A stretch of 6,008 nt of DNA. It comes from Deltaproteobacteria bacterium ADurb.Bin026. GTDB taxonomy: Bacteria > Desulfobacterota > Syntrophorhabdia > Syntrophorhabdales > Syntrophorhabdaceae. The translations under genes were made by a program, and so were the position numbers. The stretch is taken from positions 1 to 6,008 of the forward strand of contig MWEV01000262.1 of NCBI GenBank assembly GCA_002071245.1, given 5' to 3'. The notes beneath the pieces are model-generated. The model saw only the letters and a program-made list of their open reading frames with translations, did not search any database and was not told where the DNA came from. Every line of letters begins with the position of its first letter. Position 1 is the stretch's first letter. Below, one piece after another: positions 1 to 6,008 of the stretch.

Positions 1-2
1 TA

Positions 3-1580
3 GAGGTATCTGCTGCTGGTATTATTTACCGCGGAGAACCCGCAACACTTGCCTATCTGAGGGATATTACAGAGCACAAAATGATGAATGATGCGCTGAA
101 AGAATCAGAGAGGAGATACAGGGACCTAGTAGAAAATGCACTCGTAGGTATTTATGCGGCTGATATTAATGGGCGTATCTCCTATATAAATAACACCTTC
201 TCTAGCATGTTTGGATTTGATTCGAGAGAAGAAATGATATCTATCGGATTAGCTTCGAGATTCAAAAATCATAAGGATAGAAGGGTGTTTGTTAAAACAC
301 TCTTGAAGGCAGGCAAACTAAGTAACTTTGAGCTTGAGCTTTTAAAAAAGGATGGCCAAACGATCAATGTGCTTTTAAATGCAACCAGCAAAGACAATAT
401 TATATCAGGTATGGTACTTGATATAACAGAACACAAACTATCAGAACAATTGTTGAGGCAGAGTGAAGAGAAATATCGAAATATATTTGAAAACGCCGTT
501 GAGGGTATATTTCAGAGCACTGAGGATGGACGTTTTCTGAGTGTAAACCCCGCACTTGCAAAAATGTATGGATATGGTTCGCCTGAGGAATTTATAGCAA
601 GTATTACCGATATAGAAAAACAGTTATATGTAAATCCGTGGGAAAGACTTATTTTCAAAGAGCTGCTTGAAAAAAATGGAATCATTGAAAGGTTTGAAAT
701 TCAGGTTTATAAGAAAAACCGAAGCAAGTTCTGGATATCTTTTAATGCACGTGCTGTTAAAGATTCGAATGGCTTAATTCTTTATTACGAGGGCACGGTG
801 GAAGATATAACAAGCCGTAAACAAGCGGAAGAAGAAAAGATGAGGCTTGAGGCACAGCTAAGACAATCCCAGAGGATGGAGGCGATTGGCCAACTTGCCG
901 GTGGTATAGCTCATGATTTCAATAATGTTCTTATCGGTATTAAAGGTATAGCGATGAGGGCGCTCAAAAAAACGCCCTCAGAAAACCCACTGTACGACAA
1001 GCTTGAACTTATCTTAAAAGGTGCACAGAGAGGCCATGACCTTGTAAAACGTATACTCACGTTCAGCCGTAAAGGGGAGTCAAATTTTAAGCCTGTACGG
1101 GTTGGTCAGATTATAAGGGAAACAGTCAGGATGATGCAGGTATCTGTTCCTCCTAATATCGAAATCAGTGAGAATATTCTTACAAAAGATGACACTGTTC
1201 TTGCCGACCAGATACAGATTTATCAGGTAGTTCTCAATCTTTGTTTCAATGGGGTGCATGCCATGGAGGATAAAGGGGGTGCGCTAAAGGTAAGCTTGGC
1301 GGATGAATCTGTTGACCCAAGTGAGCATTTGCAGCATCCTGGGCTGAAGAAGGGCGATTACCTTAAAATAACTGTTAGTGATACAGGACGCGGGATGACC
1401 CCTGAGACGATTAAGCGTATCTTTGACCCATTTTTTACGACAAAGAGACCCGAGGATGGCACTGGTTTGGGGCTTTCGGTGGTTAAGAGTATTGTTAAAG
1501 AGCATAACGGTCTAATAACAGTGTCAAGCGAACTCAGTAAGGGCACATCTTTCTGTGTTTATCTTTCAAAAAATCATTAG
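3..1580 (+). CDS. PAS-domain sensor histidine kinase, 5' partial
   Basis: This is the C-terminal 525 residues of a cytoplasmic-type sensor kinase. The frame is open back to base 3. The ATG at 81 is internal, because the 26 residues before it end in 'YLRDITEHK', the typical closing strand of an earlier PAS domain. Numbering from base 3, PAS domains span about 34-145 ('ERRYRDLVENALVGIY' to 'DITEHK') and 154-273 ('EKYRNIFENAVEGIF' to 'VEDITSRK'). A short helical linker leads to the HisKA domain, with the phosphoacceptor His304 in 'GGIAHDFNN' (codon 912-914). The HATPase domain has an N-box with Asn412 and Asn416, the G1 motif 'SDTGRGM' (Asp460), the F-box 'IFDPFFTTK' and the G2 motif 'GTGLGLS'. 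All catalytic motifs look intact. The first complete PAS domain is slightly short just before its 'DITEHK'. No membrane segment and no C-terminal receiver domain are visible, so the partner regulator is encoded elsewhere. The signal sensed is unknown. Confidence 0.95.
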   Translation, partial: EVSAAGIIYRGEPATLAYLRDITEHKMMNDALKESERRYRDLVENALVGIYAADINGRISYINNTFSSMFGFDSREEMISIGLASRFKNHKDRRVFVKTLLKAGKLSNFELELLKKDGQTINVLLNATSKDNIISGMVLDITEHKLSEQLLRQSEEKYRNIFENAVEGIFQSTEDGRFLSVNPALAKMYGYGSPEEFIASITDIEKQLYVNPWERLIFKELLEKNGIIERFEIQVYKKNRSKFWISFNARAVKDSNGLILYYEGTVEDITSRKQAEEEKMRLEAQLRQSQRMEAIGQLAGGIAHDFNNVLIGIKGIAMRALKKTPSENPLYDKLELILKGAQRGHDLVKRILTFSRKGESNFKPVRVGQIIRETVRMMQVSVPPNIEISENILTKDDTVLADQIQIYQVVLNLCFNGVHAMEDKGGALKVSLADESVDPSEHLQHPGLKKGDYLKITVSDTGRGMTPETIKRIFDPFFTTKRPEDGTGLGLSVVKSIVKEHNGLITVSSELSKGTSFCVYLSKNH

Positions 1581-1600
1581 ATAAAGCATAAAAAATACAT

Positions 1601-2839
1601 TTAGAAAAGGCCTTCAAGGCTATCTGCATAGCCTGTAAGTTCTACATATCCAACAATAGAAACGGGTTTTCCATTTGACAAACCTTGTCCTTCTACGGCC
1701 CCTTCCCAGTAAGTTACTCCTGTTGATGATGCTGTTATGAGCTCTTGATTTGCAACAGAGGGATAGATTGTGATATCGATGTTTGATGAAGGAACTTTCA
1801 TGCGCCATTTGGCTGGATATAAACCAATGGTTTTAGGACTTTTCCATCTTTCCAACACATCAAGCTTAATGTCTGTCATCTCAAGATGCCTTGAAGAACC
1901 GTTTTTTTCAATCAGTGTTCCGGACGATGCCGCCTCTATCATACCATCCTTTCTGCGAATTATGTATACCATAACATCTCTTCCATCTGAGAGGTGTATG
2001 CTGAACCAATCCCACCCTACCTGTTCAGAAGTGAGCTGATTTGAACCAAACTCATGGTCAAACCAGCTTGTACCTTTTACCCTAATGGTATTTATATTTG
2101 AAGGTGTTTTTAGTGTGCCGCTGGTTTTTATGTCTGTGAAAGAATAATAGTATGATGACTGGCCATTTGCCGGCCCTTTTTTGCTCAAACCATTTTTTCC
2201 ATGCAGAACAACGGGTTTTTTAGGTATAAGCTCAAGGTTGATTTCCATGTCTTTATGCCTGGCATAAAGAAAAATCGTATTGTTGTCCATGCGAGCAGAC
2301 CAATTAAGGATGTGGACGTCCATTGTCTTTGTGTCAGCGTGTGCGAGTCCAGGTCCTTTTCTGGATGTGCGGTCTATATACCAGAAGTGTTTTTTTTCGA
2401 CATCGACCACAGCAAAATGGCCGAGATATATATCCCTTACAGACCAAGGATTACCATTTGAAGTTGGCTTAACATCTTTTGTGACCGGATGCTCGATGCC
2501 TTGTCTGAAGAATGTAAGTTGGTATCCGTATCTTTTGTTTGTCTCATCTTTCAAATTCCCAGTGAAATACCACCATTCAGTCCTGTATTCGGGGTGGCTT
2601 CCATGGTCTTTTGGGAATGACCACGTTCTTTTTTCAATCGCCTGTTTCCATTCATAGGCATATAGGAAGGGGAGGGTTGGTTGTATGGAGAATAGAGATA
2701 AGCGAAACGTGAAGAGCGAAAAGAGAATAAGAATAAAAACAAAGCAAAATAAGACACGTAAAAAATTCAGCGCAAAGCCTCCTTCGTGAAATTGAAAATA
2801 TTTTTTGAAATGCCCATTTCGGGCTTTCGCTTTCATCAT
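1601..2839 (-). CDS. AttH/CrtC-family lipocalin-like protein, membrane-anchored or secreted
   Basis: This 412-residue protein belongs to the AttH / carotenoid 1,2-hydratase-like family (lipocalin-like, once called 'predicted secreted hydrolase'). Visible family marks are 'TEWWYFTGNL' (87-96), 'YQLTFFRQGI' (106-115), 'GTSWFDHEFGSNQL' (256-269) followed by 'GWDWFSIHL', and near the C-terminus 'YWEGAVE' (377-383) and 'GYVELTGY' (397-404). A basic N-terminus and a hydrophobic stretch at about 24-50 suggest a signal anchor or signal peptide, with the beta domains outside the cytoplasm. No lipobox is seen. The frame is open further upstream to 2977, but that part lies inside the permease gene. The tandem ATGs at 2839 and 2836 overlap the permease stop and follow AAGGGAAG. 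An internal CTG at 2770 is a possible alternative start. It is the last gene of a transporter operon, so an accessory or substrate-binding role is inferred. A carotenoid hydratase role has no contextual support. The fold assignment is solid, the substrate unknown. Confidence 0.88.
   Translation of the reverse strand: MMKAKARNGHFKKYFQFHEGGFALNFLRVLFCFVFILILFSLFTFRLSLFSIQPTLPFLYAYEWKQAIEKRTWSFPKDHGSHPEYRTEWWYFTGNLKDETNKRYGYQLTFFRQGIEHPVTKDVKPTSNGNPWSVRDIYLGHFAVVDVEKKHFWYIDRTSRKGPGLAHADTKTMDVHILNWSARMDNNTIFLYARHKDMEINLELIPKKPVVLHGKNGLSKKGPANGQSSYYYSFTDIKTSGTLKTPSNINTIRVKGTSWFDHEFGSNQLTSEQVGWDWFSIHLSDGRDVMVYIIRRKDGMIEAASSGTLIEKNGSSRHLEMTDIKLDVLERWKSPKTIGLYPAKWRMKVPSSNIDITIYPSVANQELITASSTGVTYWEGAVEGQGLSNGKPVSIVGYVELTGYADSLEGLF
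2778..2784 (-). promoter_or_regulatory. Strong internal Shine-Dalgarno-like AAGGAGG inside the AttH-like gene
   Basis: The minus strand reads AAGGAGG, a near-perfect anti-16S match, about 50 bases inside the AttH-like frame. Seven bases after it is an in-frame CTG (2770-2768). Starting there would give a 389-residue protein beginning '(M)NFLRVLFCFVFILILF', which looks like an ordinary short signal sequence. In-frame ATG, GTG or TTG codons are absent at that spacing, so use as a start site is uncertain. The motif may simply encode Lys/Glu/Gly codons. Confidence 0.3.
2807..2827 (-). other. Pair of mutually exclusive short inverted repeats after the AttH-like start
   Basis: Two overlapping inverted repeats share bases. 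One is GCCC-(5)-GGGC at 2812-2824, extendable by AAA/TTT with one bulged base. The other is GAAAT-(4)-ATTTC at 2807-2820. Only one can form at a time in the mRNA. They lie between the ATG starts and the internal AAGGAGG. The stems are short and fall in coding sequence, so a regulatory role is only a possibility. Confidence 0.25.
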
Positions 2840-5328
2840 TCTTCCCTTATCTGCATTTGGGGGTATGTTCTGAACACCTTCCATAAAGGATAGAGACAGG
2901 CGCCTATGCTTGCGAAAAGAGCGGTGAGTAGTGTCACTATGTAAGGATTCATACTGAAATGATAAAATATTGTCCAATTGAAGCTGCGCAGATTGATTAC
3001 CTTGATCAATATAAAGGCAAGCGCCGTTCCTGTTCCGATACTCATAACGAAACTGATTATGCCCATACCGATACCTTCGAGAAGTGTTATGCTGGCAATC
3101 TGCTTTGTAGAGAAACCGAGTGCACGATAAATGCCAAACTCACGTTGCCTTTCAACAAATAATGTCATTAGAGCTCCGGCAATGCCAAAAAAAGCAACTA
3201 TAATAGCAATAATCCTCATTGAGCTGGTAACGGCAAAGGTATTGTCAAAAACGGAAAGGATTCTGCTGTGAAACTGATCTCTGGTTGATGTGGGTAATCC
3301 CCTGTTTTTTGCCCTTCTTTTGACTTCTTTGATAATTGTTTGTTTGTCCTGTTGAGTTGTATCGATAAATATGCCGAGGCTGTTTATTGTGCGGTCGTTA
3401 AATAGTTTGATAAAGATGGATCTGTCCATCATGATTACCCCATGTTCGCTTGCGTAATCATAAAATACAGCAGCTACCGAAAGGGGCGAAGTGCCGTTTA
3501 TGCCTTTAACGTAGACGGTGTCGCCTTTTTTGATATTGAAACGTCGGGCAAAACTCTCGGATACTATGACAGACCCTGTTTTAACGGGTTCCCAGTTTTC
3601 GTCACCGCCTTTTACCCAGCCGAAGCGTGCATATTTTTGAAGCACTGAAGCGTCAATGGCTGTAATATAGGCAGGTATGTTATTGTAGGAAATCTGTAAA
3701 GTTCTAAAAATGTCTATACCGCCTATGCCTTTTATCTTTCTTAACTCCTCATAAAAATCAAGAGGAACCTCTACGTCGCCCCTTGTTGATATATAAATAT
3801 CCCCCCTTAACTGGCTGTTCATCCACCATATGAGTGACTGACGGAAACTGTTGATAAGCGATCCAAGGCCTATGGACATGGAAAGCGCGATCATGAAGGC
3901 TGCGACGGCTATCGATGTGCGGTTCATATTGAGTAGTATATTGCCGGCGGCTATTTTCCCTGCGGTTTTCCCTATTAAATTGAACAGGTTTCTCATGGGT
4001 GGGATGATCACCACTAATATCAGGCCTGTAAGGTGACTAACGCCGAGCAGGAACACAAAGGTACCGGCAAAACCGACATATACATGAAGATATGACATGC
4101 CAAGAAGCAGCACGCTCAGCATAATGATTCCCAATCCAATCAAAGTAATCTTTTTCACCGTTTTTGAGCTTATCCTATGGTATGTGCGCCCATAGGTAGT
4201 TATGGCAGGTTCGGTTCTGATCAGTTCAATCAGTGGCGAGACGCTCCCAAGAATGCTTGCGCCGCAACCTAACAATATCCCTGCTACGATGTTCCACCAC
4301 GACCATGAAAGCGGTGATGGACTGAGGAAGAAATAGAGGCTGCTGATTGTGCTACCCATAAGCCCTGTTAAAAAACGACTTAAAAGATAACCAAGCACAC
4401 TGCCAATTGCTCCACCTGTAATCCCGAACAGCAGTATCTCGGATAAAAATGCCCCTAATATCTCATTACGGTTTGCGCCGAGACTTCTCATAATCCCTGC
4501 ATCTCTTCTTCGGTTTACAACAGTGAACATGGCAGTATTGTAAATCAGAAACACACCTACAAAAAGGGCAAGCAGCGATAAAGCCTGAAGGTTCAGTCTG
4601 AATGCCCCTAAAAGGGCGGTAAGGGTTTCCATTCTCTGCCTGTTGGATTCTATTTTAAATCCGGTTTCCCAACGTGACCTAAATGCCGATTCATCATTTA
4701 GGATAAGGTCAATGCGGTCGATATTGCCGTTCATATTAAAAAGTCTCTGTGCATTGCCGATGTCCATCAAGATAAGCGGTTCGCCTGTAGGATTTGAGAA
4801 TATCCCTACAACGTTAAAGCTTCCCCTTGATGTTTCAAGCGTATTGCCTTTGGATATTTTTAATTGGGTGGCAAGATTTCTGTCAATGAAGACCGATTTG
4901 TCATTTAATAGAAAATCAAAGAACTCATCCCTCGATATCCCCTTTTCTTCACTTCTAACAGCCCGTGTAATCTCGGGTCTTATGGTGCGATCGAGAAAGA
5001 GTTCTATACCGAGCACACGTATTAAATCTCCATCGTTTGTGAGTCTAATCCTTCTATCAATTGTAGGTGCCAGAAAATCTACAGCAGGGTCATGCATGAT
5101 TTTTGCTATGATATCCTCTTCCATGGGCCCGGCAGGACGTTCTATCAGATGAGTGGCTTTACCTCTCAAGAACTCGACCGCTTCATTGAAACTTGAGAGG
5201 GCTGATTTTGCTGAAAGGGTCATGCCCACAACAGCGGCGACACCACATGCAATACCAAGCAATTGAAGAACGCTAAGGCTTCGTCTGCGCAGAAGATACC
5301 GTAGAAATGCCTTTATGACAATTTTCAA
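2836..5328 (-). CDS. ABC transporter permease with two FtsX domains (AttF/AttG- or LolC/MacB-like)
   Basis: This 830-residue inner-membrane permease is built from two FtsX-type units. I count about ten hydrophobic segments. They are a first helix at 19-38, three at about 247-269, 296-316 and 344-364, two at about 393-411 and 416-442, one at 471-492, then 704-724, 747-777 and 796-816. Two large loops (about 40-245 and 493-700) resemble the periplasmic MacB-type core domain. The post-helix motif occurs twice, as 'RRRDAGIMRSLGANRNEI' (273-290) and 'RQREFGIYRALGFSTKQI' (727-744), showing the internal duplication. It should pair with the ATPase encoded just upstream. The start is TTG at 5328: a TGA lies two codons upstream (5334-5332), the next ATG (codon 36) would cut the first helix, and a GAGGG sits 9 bases ahead. 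TTG overlaps the ATPase stop by 4 bases, and the permease stop overlaps the AttH-like start. By family it moves or extracts lipids, lipoproteins or hydrophobic molecules; the actual substrate is not evident. Confidence 0.93.
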   Translation of the reverse strand: MKIVIKAFLRYLLRRRSLSVLQLLGIACGVAAVVGMTLSAKSALSSFNEAVEFLRGKATHLIERPAGPMEEDIIAKIMHDPAVDFLAPTIDRRIRLTNDGDLIRVLGIELFLDRTIRPEITRAVRSEEKGISRDEFFDFLLNDKSVFIDRNLATQLKISKGNTLETSRGSFNVVGIFSNPTGEPLILMDIGNAQRLFNMNGNIDRIDLILNDESAFRSRWETGFKIESNRQRMETLTALLGAFRLNLQALSLLALFVGVFLIYNTAMFTVVNRRRDAGIMRSLGANRNEILGAFLSEILLFGITGGAIGSVLGYLLSRFLTGLMGSTISSLYFFLSPSPLSWSWWNIVAGILLGCGASILGSVSPLIELIRTEPAITTYGRTYHRISSKTVKKITLIGLGIIMLSVLLLGMSYLHVYVGFAGTFVFLLGVSHLTGLILVVIIPPMRNLFNLIGKTAGKIAAGNILLNMNRTSIAVAAFMIALSMSIGLGSLINSFRQSLIWWMNSQLRGDIYISTRGDVEVPLDFYEELRKIKGIGGIDIFRTLQISYNNIPAYITAIDASVLQKYARFGWVKGGDENWEPVKTGSVIVSESFARRFNIKKGDTVYVKGINGTSPLSVAAVFYDYASEHGVIMMDRSIFIKLFNDRTINSLGIFIDTTQQDKQTIIKEVKRRAKNRGLPTSTRDQFHSRILSVFDNTFAVTSSMRIIAIIVAFFGIAGALMTLFVERQREFGIYRALGFSTKQIASITLLEGIGMGIISFVMSIGTGTALAFILIKVINLRSFNWTIFYHFSMNPYIVTLLTALFASIGACLYPLWKVFRTYPQMQIREE
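2841..2848 (-). promoter_or_regulatory. Ribosome binding site for the AttH-like gene (tandem ATG)
   Basis: The minus strand reads AAGGGAAG within the final codons of the permease gene. The AGGGA core is 3 bases from the ATG at 2839 and 6 bases from the ATG at 2836. The second ATG is therefore slightly better spaced, while the first makes the ATGA overlap with the permease stop. The difference is one residue. Confidence 0.55.
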
Positions 5329-6008
5329 AAATCAATACCCTCGTATGAAGCTTTTTCAACTAAAACGCCGTCTATCATCTTCATAAACCTATTGGCAAAG
5401 TGGCAGGTATTTATGGCATGACTCACCATTACAAGGGTTGTGTTCAGGGTATGACACTGGGAAACAAGCAATTCAAGAATTTGGGTGCCTGTATGTGTGT
5501 CAAGGTTTCCTGTTGGTTCATCGGCAAGGATTATAGCTGGTTTTTTTACTATCGCCCTTGCAACAGCAACCCTTTGCTGTTCTCCACCAGACAATTCGTG
5601 AGGGTAGCGATGTTCTTTGTTTTGCAGATTTACTGCGTGAAGTGCTTCAAACACGGCATTTTTGTCTGGTTTTCCGACGAGTTCAAGAGAGAACAAAACA
5701 TTCTCGAATGCAGTTAAGGTTGGGAGTAGATTAAAGAATTGAAAAATAAACCCTATGCGGTTTCTCCTTAGTTCTGTTCTGCCATTTTCGTTCAGTGTTT
5801 CGATGTTTTTGCCTTCGATCTCTATAAGGCCGCGTGTTGGTTTGTCAAGACCTGCTATGAGATTAAGAAGCGTTGTTTTGCCTGAACCGCTTTTTCCAAA
5901 CAACGCTATGATATCACCTGGCATAACCAAAAGATTGGCACCACGTAGCGCTATGCTGTCCTGCTCATCATTGTTGTATTGTTTCCAGAGATCAATTATG
6001 CGGATTAC
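5325..6008 (-). CDS. ABC transporter ATP-binding protein, LolD/MacB type (AttE-like), 5' partial
   Basis: This is a nucleotide-binding subunit that powers the adjacent FtsX permease from the cytoplasmic face. 227 residues are visible and the frame runs off the window. A TTG at 5930 could be read as a start but is internal: the 26 residues before it begin 'VIRIIDLWKQYNN' and continue 'SIALRGANLLVMPGDIIALFG', the normal first strands of this family. LolD-type proteins are about 225-235 residues, so the true start is probably only one or a few codons beyond 6008. In visible numbering the motifs are Walker A 'GKSGSGKTT' (38-46), Q-loop Gln90 in 'FIFQFFNLLPTLTAFENV', signature 'LSGGEQQR' (139-146), Walker B 'AIILADEP' (158-165), D-loop 'GNLD' and switch His197 in 'VMVSH'. 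'DEPTGNLD' and the Q-loop sequence are typical of LolD/MacB/FtsE rather than importer ATPases. All motifs are intact. It is the first gene of this operon visible here, and its stop overlaps the permease TTG. Confidence 0.95.
   Translation of the reverse strand, partial: VIRIIDLWKQYNNDEQDSIALRGANLLVMPGDIIALFGKSGSGKTTLLNLIAGLDKPTRGLIEIEGKNIETLNENGRTELRRNRIGFIFQFFNLLPTLTAFENVLFSLELVGKPDKNAVFEALHAVNLQNKEHRYPHELSGGEQQRVAVARAIVKKPAIILADEPTGNLDTHTGTQILELLVSQCHTLNTTLVMVSHAINTCHFANRFMKMIDGVLVEKASYEGIDF
5338..5342 (-). promoter_or_regulatory. Ribosome binding site for the permease TTG start
   Basis: The minus strand reads GAGGG here, 9 bases before the TTG at 5328. It lies inside the last codons of the ATPase gene. 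Together with the in-frame TGA at 5334-5332 it fixes TTG as the permease start. Confidence 0.7.

Noticed and set aside
3..1580. Kinase as the regulator of the adjacent transporter operon
   Set aside because: The genes are convergent, no response regulator is in view and the operon promoter lies outside the window, so adjacency is the only evidence.
1604..1621. Small inverted repeat GCCT-TGA-AGGC followed by CTTTTC on the minus strand, as a terminator for the operon
   Set aside because: The stem is only 4 bp, lies within the final codons of the AttH-like gene, and the T-run is short and interrupted. It is too weak to call.
2201..2657. Plus-strand open frames of 86 and 125 codons
   Set aside because: They overlap each other and are antisense to the conserved AttH-like domain, so they are shadows of its codon pattern.
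2690..2766. Purine-rich plus-strand stretch as a low-complexity or regulatory element
   Set aside because: It is explained by T-rich Phe/Leu/Ile codons of the hydrophobic N-terminal segment on the minus strand.
1601..2839. True carotenoid 1,2-hydratase (CrtC)
   Set aside because: The family is shared, but there are no carotenoid genes nearby and the ATPase/FtsX context points to the AttH branch.
4643..5152. 169-codon plus-strand open frame
   Set aside because: It lies wholly antisense to the permease core domain, whose reading frame is clearly real. The translation has no recognisable family features.
2836..6008. MacAB-type macrolide or toxin efflux pump
   Set aside because: No MacA-like adaptor is visible, the ATPase and permease are separate chains, and the third gene is AttH-like.

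Overview
The window holds four genes and almost no intergenic space. The organism is probably a Gram-negative bacterium. The reasons are a LolCDE/MacB-type transporter with large non-cytoplasmic loops, a membrane-anchored AttH/lipocalin-type protein, and a soluble multi-PAS histidine kinase of the 'GGIAHDFNN' kind that is common in Desulfobacterota-like and related environmental lineages. The sequence alone does not settle the lineage.

Layout. Positions 3-1580 (+) hold the C-terminal part of a PAS-PAS-HisKA-HATPase sensor kinase that begins before the window. Twenty bases further on, and convergent with it, lies the end of a minus-strand operon that enters from the right edge. Read in its own direction, the operon has a LolD/MacB-type ABC ATPase (6008 down to 5325, 5' end outside the window), an 830-residue double-FtsX permease (5328 down to 2836), and an AttH/CrtC-family lipocalin-like protein (2839 down to 1601). 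Both junctions inside the operon are 4-base stop/start overlaps (TTGA and ATGA), so the three products are probably translationally coupled and work together.

Function. The gene order ATPase, FtsX permease, AttH-like protein matches the set annotated elsewhere as AttEFGH, except that one long permease here carries two FtsX units. By analogy with LolCDE and MacB, the ATPase should drive conformational change in the permease to move or extract a hydrophobic substrate on the periplasmic side. The AttH-like lipocalin is a plausible substrate-binding partner. The substrate is unknown. The histidine kinase is on the opposite strand and nothing visible links it to the transporter.

Points that affect annotation: the kinase and ATPase reading frames both run off the window edges; the permease must start at TTG; and the AttH-like gene has tandem ATG starts, plus a strong internal Shine-Dalgarno in front of an in-frame CTG. 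No RNA genes, mobile elements, CRISPR arrays or long non-coding stretches were seen.
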